DNA of 64,000 nucleotides from Aureobasidium sp. EXF-3400 (Eukaryota; Ascomycota; Dothideomycetes; Dothideales; Saccotheciaceae). Of the stretch, positions 13,065-24,317 are shown one piece after another. Position numbers and translations under genes: made by a program. The DNA is taken from positions 1-64,000 of the forward strand of contig SWBL01000091.1 in assembly GCA_024195585.1 (NCBI GenBank), given 5' to 3'. The notes under the pieces are model-generated. The model was not told the origin of the DNA, did not search any database, and saw nothing but the letters and a program-made list of their open reading frames with translations. How positions within the stretch are numbered: the stretch's first letter is position 1; every line of letters begins with the position of its first letter.

Positions 13065-14581
13065 CTATGTAGCATGCCGACTGTCGACATTATTATCTTC
13101 ATCCCGCTCCTGCCCTCTCCACCGCGTACGCCACCAATCCACGAGCTGCTTAGATATGCTTTCGTGTCTGTACGCCGCTACATCGAGTCTGAGCGGCTCG
13201 GAGCGACTTCTAAAATGCGCGTGGTTCGCAGGGTCGGTTATGGACCTCGACATCTTTGGAGGCGGTGGCCGTCGGTTGTCGAGTAATGGAGCAGCCTCTG
13301 GATTTGAGCCCAGAGATTCACGGCGAGGCACAGTGCCGTAATAACGTTCCTCATCGCCCAATTCATCCCAGATATCTTCCACTTCGCGGGCGTTACTACC
13401 TCGTCTGCGTCTCTGGCCAATCAGCAAGGCAGAGTCCCGTAACGTATGCCTTCGCATCAAAGGCGCGGTCTCTGAAGAGCGTCGGCCATCGTCTTCGTGT
13501 TCATGATCATCAACGAAACCCATGCCGGGTGCCAAAGCAGAGTGAGTAATCTCGCCTCCTGCAGGTACTGCGGCCGCGTCTTCTTCACTAAGACGCCAGC
13601 TGAGCGCCAGCACACCAGCCAACAAAACAACCGTCCCCAGAGCTATGAGACCAGCATACAGTGGCGACAACTGATCGGCTTGACGGAAGTAGATGAGACC
13701 ATCAAGGATTGCGATGATGTTGTAAACGCAAAAGACGAAAGGATACAGGATGCTTGTGCTGACCAGCTTTAGACCAAGGTGGAGGTAATACAGCTGGGTG
13801 AGAGCAAAGAGGAGAAAGAGCAGCAACAGCACCCAAGACTGATATCGATCGAACTGGTTCTTGTGATCGACAATAGTACGCACGAGTAGCTCTACAGCGC
13901 TTTTGGCCAAGAGCAGAGCGTGAGCAGACAAAACGCCGGACACAAGGCCATATGCCATACCACGCAGTAACCTGAAGCGTGGTTTTTGTATTTGCTGGGC
14001 AGTCATGAAGAAGGAGGTAGTGGAATCGGCAAGCAAGATGGCAACGACCAGGACTAGAGTCAGGGTCATCCAGACAACAAAGTTAGGAAAGACCAGCAAT
14101 TTCAAGAGTTGATCGAGCGAATGGGAGGGTTCGGGAAGAGCGGAGAAACGGGATATTAGGACAGCACCAGCGGCGACGAGAAGGGTGCCCAGAGCAGTAC
14201 GACGAGTGAAAGGCTCATGAAGGAGTAGTGTAGCCATGAGGGCATTGAAGACAAGACCCGAGGCTTGCAGGGTACTAAGCAAAGGTAGAGGTAGAGTTGT
14301 GATCTGGATCGAGGAGCCGACAATGTTGCTGAGGAGGAAGAGCAACATGCCGAGTTGCCATCGTCGGCGGCGGTATGGGGCGCGGCGGGGGAGGTGTTGG
14401 TCCTTTTCGTCCTCGAGCATGTGTGACTTGCGCTGCAAGGTCAGACCGACGGACTGGACGCATGTCGATATGAGGCCGACGACGATGCCCAGCTAGACAA
14501 TGGGGTCAGGCAAATGGTAGGAGTGGCACATGTGTAGAGGCGACTTACGCCAAGAGTGGCACTGGGCGACAGCGAGGCCAT
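13065..14581 (-). CDS. NIPA-family magnesium transporter (DUF803 membrane protein)
   Basis: Multi-pass membrane protein of the NIPA/DUF803 family (drug/metabolite-transporter-like fold), thought to move Mg2+ across plasma or endosomal membranes. Exon 1 is 33 nt (14549-14581, MASLSPSATLG), intron 14493-14548 (56 nt, GTAAGT to TGTCTAG), exon 2 is 13065-14492; total 486 residues. The first segment reads LGIVVGLISTCVQSVGLTLQ, the typical NIPA TM1 followed by the QRKSH motif. About nine hydrophobic segments fill residues 10-310. The remaining cytoplasmic tail is long, charged, and rich in Ser, Pro and Arg, as in filamentous fungi. The open frame also has a TTG-initiated reading from 14438, but that would cut off TM1, so the upstream ATG is preferred. 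It is divergent from vma4. Confidence 0.9.
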
Positions 14582-14969
14582 GGTTGTTGACGGGAGAGAA
14601 GTAGTCCGGGGAAAGGAGGAGTGTTGTATTAACAGGACGGTCGCAGCGACATGGTTGTGCGAGGAAGGTGGTAGCAGAGAGAGTCGACCGAGGGGCTCGC
14701 TGTTGTTGTTGTTGTTGTTGTTGGTGTCTGGCGGTGACTAGTCAGAGCAGAGTGATGCGACATGGGGCGTGTTTGGGCTCGTGGCTGGACAGGCAGGAGG
14801 CACAGGCACACCCGTTCCACTGGCGACTTTGCTGATTGTGGAGAGACGGCGCCCGCTTCAACGTCACTCCAAGACGCTCCAGACAGCCAATTCCCGTCTA
14901 CAGTCTCCCGTATCTTGCGTGTCCAACTTGTCTCCTCCATACACCACCCACCTACACACCGCCGCCGCC
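14582..14969. promoter_or_regulatory. Bidirectional promoter, NIPA gene / vma4
   Basis: These 388 bases separate the start codons of the NIPA gene (minus) and vma4 (plus). The region holds a (TGT)n microsatellite at 14700-14723 near the NIPA side. The vma4 leader is C-rich (caccacccacctacacaccgccgcc) just before its ATG. Confidence 0.6.
14700..14723. repeat. (TGT)n trinucleotide microsatellite
   Basis: Eight uninterrupted TGT/GTT units in the divergent promoter, inside the probable 5' leader of the NIPA gene. It is non-coding in both flanking models and likely length-variable between strains. Confidence 0.85.
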
Positions 14970-15779
14970 ATGTCGCAAATCCACGCCATGTCCGACGACC
15001 AGGTATCTCCTCCCGTCTAATTGTCAAGCTGCGACGCCCTTCTGATGAGCTCGTCGTCCACAGGTCGCCTCGGAGCTGCGCAAGATGACTGCCTTCATCC
15101 GTCAGGAAGCCCTGGAGAAGGCCCGCGAGATCCACCTCAAGGCCGACGAGGAGTTTGCCATTGAAAAGTCCCAGCTCGTCCGCAACGAGACCCAGTCCAT
15201 CGACTCCCAGTACGACAAGAAGTTCAAGCAGGCCGCCATGTCCCAACAAATCACAAAGTCCACTCTCTCCAACAAGACGAGACTGCGCCTGTTGAGCGCT
15301 CGCCAGGAGCTGCTCGACGACCTCTTTGAACAGGCCAACAACAAGCTTGCCGACATCACCTCCGATGCCGACAAGTACCAGGACATTCTCAAGAACCTTA
15401 TCCTCGAGGGCCTCTACGCCCTGAACGAGTCCAAGATCACCCTCCGCTGCAGGTCAAAGGATGATGATGTTGTTCGCAAGGCTGCCGACGCCGCCCAGGC
15501 AGAGTTCAAGGACAAGATGAACGGTCGCGAGACTGAAATCTCCATTGACGAAAAGGACAAGCTGCCCGAAGAGACGTATGCTCGACACCTAATATCTACC
15601 AAAAAGCTCGTTCGCTAACTGTCCCCAGATCCGGCGGTGTCACCATTGTCAACTCGACCGGCAGAATCGACATCAACAACACTTTCGAGGAGCGTCTTCG
15701 TCTGCTCCAGTCCGAGGCTCTTCCCAGCGTGCGAGCCACTCTTTTCGGCGAGAACAAGAACAGAAAGTTCAAGGATTAA
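14970..15779 (+). CDS. vma4: V-type proton ATPase subunit E
   Basis: Peripheral-stalk subunit of the vacuolar H+-ATPase, which links the V1 catalytic sector to the membrane sector. Three exons: 14970-15002 (MSQIHAMSDDQ), 15064-15575 and 15629-15779, giving 231 residues, the normal family length. Introns are 61 nt (GTATCT to CCACAG) and 53 nt (GTATGC to CCCCAG), and both joins keep the frame. Family marks include FIRQEALEKAREI, KADEEFAIEKSQLV, the long N-terminal helix, and the C-terminal SGGVTIVNSTGRIDINNTFE followed by ERLRLLQSEALP. Identity is firm. Confidence 0.96.
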
Positions 15780-15964
15780 ATCTCTTCGTCTTGTCTACTA
15801 CTAATCTCTGTCCAACCTCCTCTTTTGCATACTTAGGTATTCGGAGCCAGCGCAATCTGTAGATAACGCTTTTCTTTTGCTTTCTGTCTTGTACGCAATA
15901 TACCTCATTACGTCTAGTGATGTCTCTTGTTCATTTCTCTCAACACCTGCGCCAGTACAATCGT

Positions 15965-18359
15965 TTAGACAGCATCACTGCTGCTGTCGATCCCGTTTCC
16001 CACACCCATATCCTGTTCACGTCTCGCGACGAAGCTTCTAATCACATCGCTTGTGCCCTCAGCCGCTCCGAATATTCCCTTCTTGGACTTCGGCCTCGTC
16101 CTTGCTGCAAACTCGAGCCTGTACGACAGCTTCTCAATCGCCGTCTTGCACTCAGTTCTTCGCATATGCGTGGCTCCCATGTCTCGAATATTGAACGCTA
16201 TCGACCGCAATTCTGCCACTAACCCATCCATGGTCGAGTTCAAGTTGCTTTCTTCTTCCGATACCGGTAACCTTGATGTCGTCCTGTCGGTGTTAACTGG
16301 GCTATCGTTTTTGGTCGTCGCTTCGCTGCGGAACTCGAATCTCGAAAAACCGGCTCCAATAGCTACGTTTAGTGTGTCAAACCGGGCTGCCAATTTCTGG
16401 AAGTCGGTATTGTCCCTGATCTTGAACGCCCTGTTCTCGTGAAGAAATAGCGTCAAAGTCTTCATGGTCGCCAGGTCATCAAGATTGTCCTTGAGATGCA
16501 TATTGGACTTCAGGAATGATGCCAATCCTAGACGCCGCTTGAAACTGTGTGATGCGGCCGTGTTCGACGGAAGAGATCCAATCAGATGTTGTATCAGGAT
16601 GGGATTCGGAATGTGTGCGCGAATGCGCTGTCCAACATGTTCGACCTTGAAGTACAGATTAGCAAGAGCTTGTATGCAAACTTATAGATAGCGTATAGGC
16701 ATACTGTTGTAATTTGGACAGCGGGTGCAGCATCGGCTTCGAGCAAGTTCACGATGCAACTTTGGAGACCTAGCCGGGTCTCCAACTTCTCTTCTAGTTG
16801 CGGATCCACAAGTAGAAGCATCAAAGGTGTCAGCCAGCTCCTTCTTTCAGCAATATGCAGTCTGTCATGACAGTCAGCTCAGTCAACATTCGTACAGAAA
16901 AGCCATGGTCATTTTACCTTGTCGCAAGTCTCGTCAAGAGCATGCATGCCCAGTCAAGCCTTAGAGGCATTGCCTCCACATAAGGTCTTTGATGAGCAGG
17001 AGGAGGCTTTGACGACATGTTGGAGAATAAATCTGGTTCCAGATCCTCTCTACCTGCTCGCAGAAGAAATTGTCTGCGCAGATGGTCGGTCGAAAAAGAA
17101 TTGTTAGAGAACGAGTGTTCTAGAGTGCTCACGTAGGCACTAGCCAAGCTACCTTCGAGGTCTTGGAGTAGCTCGGACATCATCCATTCAACAATTTCGT
17201 CAGGTAGAGCAGATACACGAGCCATATCTGCCACGAATCCACTTTTGAACAATTCTTCCCTGGCTTTTGGATCTTGCAACGAGCTTGTCCAGTCTTTCGA
17301 TAGAGCCATGTTGGGGAACGGCTTGGACAGATGTGTCCTTGAGTCGGCATGTCTGAAGAAAGGATATTGAACATTTTTTTCTAGGACGTCGTTGCGCTCA
17401 ATCGCTCGCACGACACGCTCTCTTGTCTCATCGTCACCATCATCTACCTGCAGATGGGCAGCAAATTCTTCGGCATTCATGTCAGACGCCTGCCTAAGCT
17501 CGTGTTCCAGGCGTGCTGTCAAATCCATCTCTTGCCTGTATTCTTCCTCGTACTCCTGAATCTTTTGGATGGATTTGGCATCCTTGTTGTGAGAAGCGAC
17601 CAGTGAAGCCATGCTAAACTTGTACTTCTTTCGATTAGGTTGGACCAGCTTAGATTTGGAACTTGAGGTTCTGTCGCAACGAGTGGAGCTCCTCAGCTCA
17701 CGTGCAGAGGTGGAAGGACGTTGTGGAGTCTCTGAAGATGTAGTGGGCGGGGTCATCTTCAAGCGCTTCCGTCGGATAAGTTCGTCAATATCATCCAGGG
17801 GATCTGAGTCGGCATCAATGCTATCGGAATCCGAGTTTGTCACAGCCAGCATGCCGTCTCGAATAATGCGTTTGCTTGAAGATTGCGAGCTGATGGGAAG
17901 ACTCGAGAGAGATGAAGAAGACACCAAGGGATCCATGGCCGGCTGTTTCTTGGGAATAGTCGGTGGAGGTGATGGAGGGCTAGGGCTGGACTCGGGCGAA
18001 GTAAGAGGGCTCAGCTCTCGTGGAATGCGTGAGATAAATGCATGGTATAGAGGCGGACTAGAAGGTATCGGCGTAGGAATGGGATGGTCTATGCTTGTCT
18101 CTTTGGAAGGCAGAACTTTTGTGTTGCGAGAATTCGAAGAAAGCGATCTGTCGGGCGGCATGGAGAAACGAGACTTTGCACTCTGCTGTTGCTGCTGTTG
18201 TTGTTGTTGCTGTTGTTGTTGCTGCACCTTGGTGGCTGCGGCAGTCGCGTTTTGGGGCTCTGACGCGCTCCTTCCCTCTCCAGCAATTATCCGCTTGACC
18301 TTTGGCTGGGCGAATGGTTTGAAGAAGTCGGTGATACTACGTTCTGGTTTGGGGGCCAT
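15965..18359 (-). CDS. Nse6/SLF2-like (CANIN-type) genome-maintenance protein, candidate
   Basis: Three exons: 16918-18359, 16705-16861 and 15965-16645, joined by introns of 56 nt (GTAAAA to ATGACAG) and 59 nt (GTATGC, branch GCTAAT, TTCAAG); total 759 residues. The joined core reads LLTRLATRLHIAERRSWLTP, then LMLLLVDPQL and SHSFKRRLGLASFL. This resembles the fungal SMC6- and NSE5-interacting (CANIN) family, whose members help load the Smc5/6 DNA-repair complex. That assignment is from memory of the family pattern and needs a profile search. The N-terminus has ERSITDFFKPF (residues 6-16), close to a PCNA-binding PIP box with Glu in place of Gln. A 14-residue poly-Gln tract lies near residue 45. 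A long Ser/Pro-rich disordered region follows. It is divergent from tfc6. Confidence 0.72.
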
Positions 18360-18827
18360 TGGATAATGATACTGCGAGTTGGCCGCGCCGGACTATGCTA
18401 CATATCATTCGAATAAGAAAGTTAAGGCTACAATCGAGAGCCGCGTCGCGACTGCGAAATTGATTCGTAACGCGCGCCGAGCCGACATGCTGGCACGACA
18501 CGTTATGGAACGCAATGAGCTGCTCATGCGGCACCTCCAGTCTGCAGTAGATAGCAGTGAATGACCATGGCATACGTCGGTCTACAAAGCTTTACAGGAC
18601 CACATTGTTTATGGTCAGCCAAAGATATACATCTCAGACTCTCACTGCCTCTCGGATTCTAGTGATGTCAGAGACTTGAGCGGTGTTGTATAACAGGAAG
18701 TTGAACGTTCTCTTGAAAATCTTGGTGTTTCCATGTTAGATTGATCAATTCACTTTCCAGAACAAATCAATTTTCTCATCAACAACACCACTTGTGACTG
18801 TGCCGAAACATCACGCTTATATGGATT
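18360..18827. promoter_or_regulatory. Bidirectional promoter, Nse6-like gene / tfc6
   Basis: These 468 bases lie between two divergent start codons. A 62-codon frame at 18379-18564 begins only with TTG and has no ATG, so it is not called as a gene. Confidence 0.5.
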
Positions 18828-21107
18828 ATGGAGGCATCCAGTCGCAAATCTGGCCGCAGAAGGCAGCCTAGTAAGAAGTACACAGTCGATGCTTTCGAAG
18901 GGCTTGACATAGGTGATGGGATCCCATTGCCTGTCGAGACGCCGGACGACGACCAAGACGACGATTTTCATGTGGATACTAACGCATCTCCCGAACCACC
19001 GGATGATGATATTTCCGCTGACGGCGCTGCCGAAGAAGATGAAGAAGAGTATCAGTCCCCCCACGATCTGGTTTCTGACGAAGAGTCAATCATTGGTGGC
19101 TCAGAAGCCGATGCTCCAACTATTACTCGTGGCTTCAAGAAGGTCAAATTCGACGAGATTGCAAAGATGAAGGGCGACCCTAGGTACAATCCTCGTGGAT
19201 TGCTGGAACCTGCTGCTCGTGGCTCAAAAGAGCTTCAGAGATTGTTCTTCTTCGGTCCTGCCAAAGACGACCAGATGCCCGCTCTCAAATCTCACTACAG
19301 ATGGGGCGCCGAGCTAACCATTCCGAGTCATGAAGCAAACGCCGGTGGCTTTGGTGGCTTCACGACGAGTTACTACCATGGAGATGCAGCCATAAAGGCT
19401 GAGTCGGAAGATGGCTGGAACTGGTACGAGAAGGAAGGCGGCAGGGAAACCTTCAGGTCTCGCCAACTATCCACTTTCTTATCTTTTCGAGAGGCTCGGG
19501 TCTACATATCGCCGGCTGCGAACCAGACCTGTCAGGTTCTCATGGGCCCATATAAGCGCCAATCTCTCTTCGAGCTTAAACTACATGCCAGTCTCGATCT
19601 GAATGACCCTTGGATACCACAGGCATCCTCTGTCAATACACCAGCACCCGCTCAAGACGCAAAATCGCAAAGGAATGGATGGATGCTCAACTTAGGCGAA
19701 AAGATACAACACCTAGAATGGGCACCAAATCTCTCAGGTTCTAGGCAATTCCTGGCTGTCACAACTTCGCCTTTAGTAGGATCCGATTCAGAAGAACAGA
19801 ACTTCAGCGCTCCTTATGCACCAGCCTTCGCTCCACGGCCACCATCAAAGTCATCCATACAGATCTGGGAATTTTGCGCTACTTCTCAAGGACGAATTGA
19901 TGCTACATGCGCTCCAATCCTGCGAAAAGTCATTTGCTCTGAATGGGGAGATGTCAAGACGTTCAGATGGTGCCCCATGCCCCGACACTCTTTGGCCGAA
20001 CAGACATCAGAGCGATTGAATCTGGGTCTGTTAGCTGGAATCTGGGCAGATGGTGCCCTGAGAGTCCTGGACGTCTTTGTTCCGGCAAAGGATGTCGGAG
20101 AAACAGAGTACGAGTTGGTCAGTTCTGCAGCATTTACTGCTCAACCACCCAACACGATCTGCACATGCCTGACATGGCTAAGCTCGACCAGCGTGATTGC
20201 TGGGTGTGCCAATGGATGTATCGGTGTCTGGAATATTCCATCTTCGCTTCAGACTGCATCAAGAGGGGATCAGCGGAATGCTAACGCAGAGCCTCTCATC
20301 TACTCTTCAATATCACCAACCTACATACTCAACGTGACAACATGCTACCCGTCACGCCCCAATATCATGATCTCGTCTTCTATGTCAGGCCACATTCAAA
20401 TGACGGACCTGATGGAGATGACTTTCAAAGCAACCATGGCTCCTGCCGCGACAGTGAGAGCTAGCCGCTCCCGTGTTGGGAGATCTGTCCTCGTGTGGCA
20501 TGAATTCGCCCAAGTAATTCTTACAGTCGACGACAACTTTACTCTCGTCGCCTTTCCCATCCGACGATTCTTCCGTCAGATCTCATTCACGCGCTACAAA
20601 AGCTCGGTGGCATGTCTTGCTCATAGCCCTGTGCACCCATTCGTAATGGCCGGATGTATTGGCGGTGAGGCCATTAGCAACAACCCTTTGCGTCGTGCCT
20701 ACGAGAACAAAGTGCCCATCTGGAACCAAACTTGGTTTACTCATGAATGGAGACAACGCAGACGCAGCACTGAAAAGTCTACTAGTATCGGTGCCTCCAA
20801 TGGTGATGAAGTCATGACAGACGCACCGAACGAGCCTGAAGATCATGTCACAAGCACAAAGAGCGCGGCAGATTCGACACCGCAAGAGATCAGTCGAGTG
20901 CTGGAAGGGTTCAAGTGCAAGGAGATAAAACTCTTCAACACTGAAGATGCATTCACTCATCGGGAGAACGGAGCAGTATACTCGACCGTCTATGATTTGA
21001 AGACATCAATCAAGTCGATATCTTGGAACCCAAGTCTTCATGTTGGTGGGTGGATCGCCGCAGGCATAGCTAACGGTCTCGTTAGAGTGGAGGACATTGC
21101 ATCGTAA
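18828..21107 (+). CDS. tfc6: TFIIIC subunit Tfc6 (tau-91 type), WD40-like
   Basis: Intronless 759-residue protein matching fungal TFIIIC subunit Tfc6 (tau91/Sfc6), which with tau138 binds the B box of tRNA genes and promotes Pol III transcription. The N-terminus is basic and AT-hook-like (SRKSGRRRQPSKKY) and is followed by an acidic stretch (residues about 40-90). The KVKFDEIAKMKGDPRYNPRG region and the C-terminal beta-propeller repeats are visible, for example VIAGCANGCIGVWNIP, SGHIQMTDL and SISWNPSLHVGGWIAAGIAN. The start at 18828 is in frame with the basic N-terminus; an ATG seven bases upstream is out of frame. Confidence 0.85.
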   Translation: MEASSRKSGRRRQPSKKYTVDAFEGLDIGDGIPLPVETPDDDQDDDFHVDTNASPEPPDDDISADGAAEEDEEEYQSPHDLVSDEESIIGGSEADAPTITRGFKKVKFDEIAKMKGDPRYNPRGLLEPAARGSKELQRLFFFGPAKDDQMPALKSHYRWGAELTIPSHEANAGGFGGFTTSYYHGDAAIKAESEDGWNWYEKEGGRETFRSRQLSTFLSFREARVYISPAANQTCQVLMGPYKRQSLFELKLHASLDLNDPWIPQASSVNTPAPAQDAKSQRNGWMLNLGEKIQHLEWAPNLSGSRQFLAVTTSPLVGSDSEEQNFSAPYAPAFAPRPPSKSSIQIWEFCATSQGRIDATCAPILRKVICSEWGDVKTFRWCPMPRHSLAEQTSERLNLGLLAGIWADGALRVLDVFVPAKDVGETEYELVSSAAFTAQPPNTICTCLTWLSSTSVIAGCANGCIGVWNIPSSLQTASRGDQRNANAEPLIYSSISPTYILNVTTCYPSRPNIMISSSMSGHIQMTDLMEMTFKATMAPAATVRASRSRVGRSVLVWHEFAQVILTVDDNFTLVAFPIRRFFRQISFTRYKSSVACLAHSPVHPFVMAGCIGGEAISNNPLRRAYENKVPIWNQTWFTHEWRQRRRSTEKSTSIGASNGDEVMTDAPNEPEDHVTSTKSAADSTPQEISRVLEGFKCKEIKLFNTEDAFTHRENGAVYSTVYDLKTSIKSISWNPSLHVGGWIAAGIANGLVRVEDIAS

Positions 21108-21533
21108 AGATGTTACGGAATGAAACGGCGTACTGGTTTCCTTAAAGATACCCCTGTATACTAGGTTTATGGCATTGCTGACTACATTATCCACCGCCTT
21201 TCATTCATTGACCATATGACACCGCACAGTTTTACGAACATTCCTTCTGCATGTTGTCCTCACGATTTTTCCGGATATTGGGCTACACCAGACAGTCACG
21301 AGATCAAGCAGTTTGGGACAGGTACAAAAAGGTAGTCTCGGCCCCAATTCATCCGACCTACGAACCTTCCTCCATCTTTACCCCATCTTTTCAATAGCCA
21401 CTCAAGATCACGCATCACGAGGATGACCTGAAAAGAGGGGCTATTACTGCAGCTTGCCCGAATACCGAACACTTGCAAGTATATGTACAATGTCCAATCT
21501 CGGGAACCTTTCTTTGGGATGAATTCTTAGGAT
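21108..21533. other. Intergenic, tfc6 3' flank and esterase upstream region
   Basis: These 426 bases hold the 3' end of tfc6 and whatever promoter the esterase locus had. No other gene or repeat was seen. Confidence 0.5.
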
Positions 21534-23078
21534 ATGATGGCACTACGGCTGAGACCATGTCTCTATGTTATCACATTTTTGATTCCATTTTGTGCTTGTG
21601 CACCGACTCTGGAGGCCAAATTAGACTATGGAACTTTTGAAGGATCATACTCAAAAAGGTATAACCTGAGCTATTGGCAGAAGATACCATTTGCTGCCCC
21701 TCCTGTTGGTCAAAATCGTTTTAGAGGACCGCAGTAAGATTCCGCAGGGCATGACTGTGAGGAGGCAGTAGAAATAGCGTATTTCTGCTGTAGCTTCGTT
21801 GGTCCAAGCAGTACATGCTAACCTCTCTCCAGGCTACCCAGTGCTCAATGTCTCTAGTTCTAACGACCTTGTTTTCGTCTACCCCAACTACAGAGTCAAC
21901 GCTTTTGGTCTTCTCCCAGGTAGAGAAATTGCCGCAGATCCGCTGTCTGATCTCAATCCAGGGCTCTTGGACCAGCATGCCGCCCTAGAATGGACCCACA
22001 AATATATTTCAGCCTTTGGAGGCGACCCCAAGAACGTAACGATCTGGGGTCAATCAGCTGGGGGCGGTAGCGTGGTAGCTCAAGTTATAGCTCAGAATGG
22101 AAGGACCAATCCGCCTCTGTTTTCGAAAGCATTGGCATCGTCGCCTTTCTGGCCGAAGACGTACAAGTACAACGCACCTCAGGCTCAGGCTCTCTATGAC
22201 TCTCTTGCTGGTCTTACTGGTTGCTCTGGACCTGACTCACTGCAGTGTCTGAAAACAGTAGATGTGCAGACCATCAGAGACGCTTCACTGACCATCTCAG
22301 GACACCACACCTACAACACGTCATCTTATACATGGTCGCCTGTTATTGATGGTACATTCTTGACTCTGCCGCTCTCTTCTGCCACAGCAAATGGTCATGT
22401 GAATATTGATTATGGGTTTGGCATGTACAATCTGCATGAAGGCGAGAACTTCATCCCTCCAGGTTTTCAACACGCAGTGGACTCTGGCTCACCACCTTTC
22501 GCTTCATCCGTTCAATCCCTTATCGCGTGGTTGAAGGGGTATCTACCAGGGTTGTCGGACCGCGACAGATCGAGAGTGCTGTTCTTGTATCCGGCGCAGG
22601 GGTCGGCAGAAGGGTTGCCTAACTACAATACTACCTATGTTCGGGCAGGTCTTATTTTCCGAGACGCCGTTCTGGCTTGCCCTGCATATTGGATGGCAAG
22701 TGCTGCCCATAAGAGATCGTACCTTGGCGAGTACACCATTTACCCAGCCAAACATGCTTCTGATACGATCTATGTGAGTTGGCACCTGTCTGTCTAGAAA
22801 CATTTGCTGATACAGCACGCAGTGGAACCAAGTCAACTCTATTCAGCAAACTGATTCTTTTACATACCAAGGTTATACTGGAGCATTTGCTTCGTTCTTC
22901 GAAACAGGAGATCCTATCGCTCACAAATTGACGAACGAGAGTGTAGCTGGTGTGCCAGAGCTGCAGTCAGAACAGCAGTTTTTAATCTCGCAGGATGGTT
23001 TTTCCGACGAGTCAATCACGCAACTGATCTCGCGGTGTGATTATTGGAGGAGTGTGGCACACAAAATTCCCATCTAAG
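21534..23078 (+). pseudogene. Type-B carboxylesterase/lipase lacking the oxyanion-hole block, probably decayed
   Basis: Remnant of a secreted alpha/beta-hydrolase of the carboxylesterase type-B family. It starts at ATG 21534 with a clear signal peptide (LYVITFLIPFCACA), then FAAPPVGQNRFRGPQ up to about 21732. The homologous frame resumes only around 21830 (GYPVLNVSSSNDLVFVYPNY). The roughly 80-95 residues that normally carry SEDCLYLNV and the HGGG oxyanion hole are absent. Splicing from the only good donor (GTAAGA, 21733) to the local acceptors shifts the frame. The rest is well kept: nucleophile elbow GQSAGGGSV (about 22047-22073), YTWSPVIDGTFL, YNLHEGENFIPPG. A normal 3' intron (GTGAGT to ACGCAG, about 22773-22822) leads to WNQVNSIQQTDSF and stop at 23076-23078. 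I infer an internal deletion. Confidence 0.7.
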
Positions 23079-23131
23079 TACCGAAATCGTCTTGAATATC
23101 GTCACATTGTAGCCAAGAGAATGAAGTGAGC

Positions 23132-24064
23132 TCAAATGCCGACCTTAAGGTCTCCCGCAACATGACTCCAGAGCTCTTCGATAAAAGCGTTTTGGCCCTC
23201 ACCTTTTCGCACTGCCAGGTATCGTCTTTCGTCGACTCTTGGCTGCCAGTTGCCTTTGTTCGCGTCAACGATTTGACCTCCAGCTTCCTCCAGAATGACC
23301 CAGCCAGCACACACATCCCAAGCCCAGCATCCTGCTTCCCAATAGGCATCTAGGTGGCCAGCAGCGACACCACACAGATTCAGGGCAGCCGAGCCAAACG
23401 AGCGGATACCATGCACCATAGCACCGCCTTCCTCTGGACTAGCGCACAAATTACGGAAAGTCTTTACTTTGATATCGTAGTCGTGGCCTGCTCTATCGCT
23501 TCCCCATTCCACAGCTACAAGAGCTTTGTCAAGGGCAAGAGGTTCTGGCTCCTTCAAAGGTAATTTTACGTGGTCGTGGAAGGGATCAGACAGGAACGAG
23601 CCCTTGCCCTCGACGGCGGAGAACAAGGTTTGGGTGAAGGGGTTGTAGACAACACCGACAACAGGCTTGCGATCAATGGCCAGTCCGAGGGAGATACTGA
23701 CATACGGATACCTGTGAACTAGATTGGTGGTTCCATCCACGGGGTCACATATCAAGGTTGGGCGATCAGTCAGAAGGTCGCCAGGTTTGTATGTTTCCTC
23801 TCCCATGAAACTGAGAGAGTGTGTCAGAAACTGTGCATACAATCATGGTGACATTGACGCGCACTCAAAGTGAGGATATCTCTCGTGCACAAGTCTGGTA
23901 ATGAGACTTTCAGTGTTTTGATCAATTTCCGTGACCAGATCAACAGAATTCTTCTTCTCGCCTGCGGCCGCCATCGTGGGACGCGCAGTGGTGATGATAT
24001 GGCCTGCTTGCTTTGCAACATCGACTAGATAGTCGTGCACCTCCTGAAGATTGATGTCTGACAT
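23132..24064 (-). CDS. Inositol monophosphatase family protein
   Basis: Mg2+-dependent, Li+-sensitive sugar phosphatase that releases free inositol from inositol monophosphate. It could also act in the quinate (QutG-like) branch of the family. Exon 1 is 23865-24064, the intron is 54 nt (GTGCGC to TCTCAG, 23811-23864) and exon 2 is 23132-23810; total 292 residues, the usual length. Metal-site motifs are in order: DLVTEIDQNTE (about residue 42), FMGEE (about 68), DPVDGTTN (about 89) and WDVCAGWVILEEAGG (about 230). Its stop codon lies 53 bases from that of the convergent esterase locus. It is divergent from arp9 with 253 bases between the starts. Confidence 0.94.
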
Positions 24065-24317
24065 GATGGTACCTGAAATGATTGAAGAGAACTACAAGTG
24101 AAAGAAAGGGTTCAGGAAGGACAGCTGGAGAAGAGCGAGCATAACATGGCTTGCATAGACATGACGAAGGGTGGAGCAAGGGTCTAGGTGGACATATCGG
24201 GGTTAAAGAGGAAGTCGCGCACGGACGCCTCGCTGTCGCGCTTGCTTGCGAGCGTGACAACCAAACACGTCCAACTCGGGCAGCTTCCTGAACTTTCGCA
24301 CACTGCCAATTGCACCA

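Noticed and set aside
17611..18366. 251-codon plus-strand ORF with a poly-Cys run
   Set aside because: It is antisense to the poly-Gln tract and Ser-rich part of the Nse6-like gene.
18379..18564. 62-codon plus-strand frame in the Nse6-like/tfc6 promoter
   Set aside because: It starts only with TTG, has no ATG or splice support and no family resemblance.
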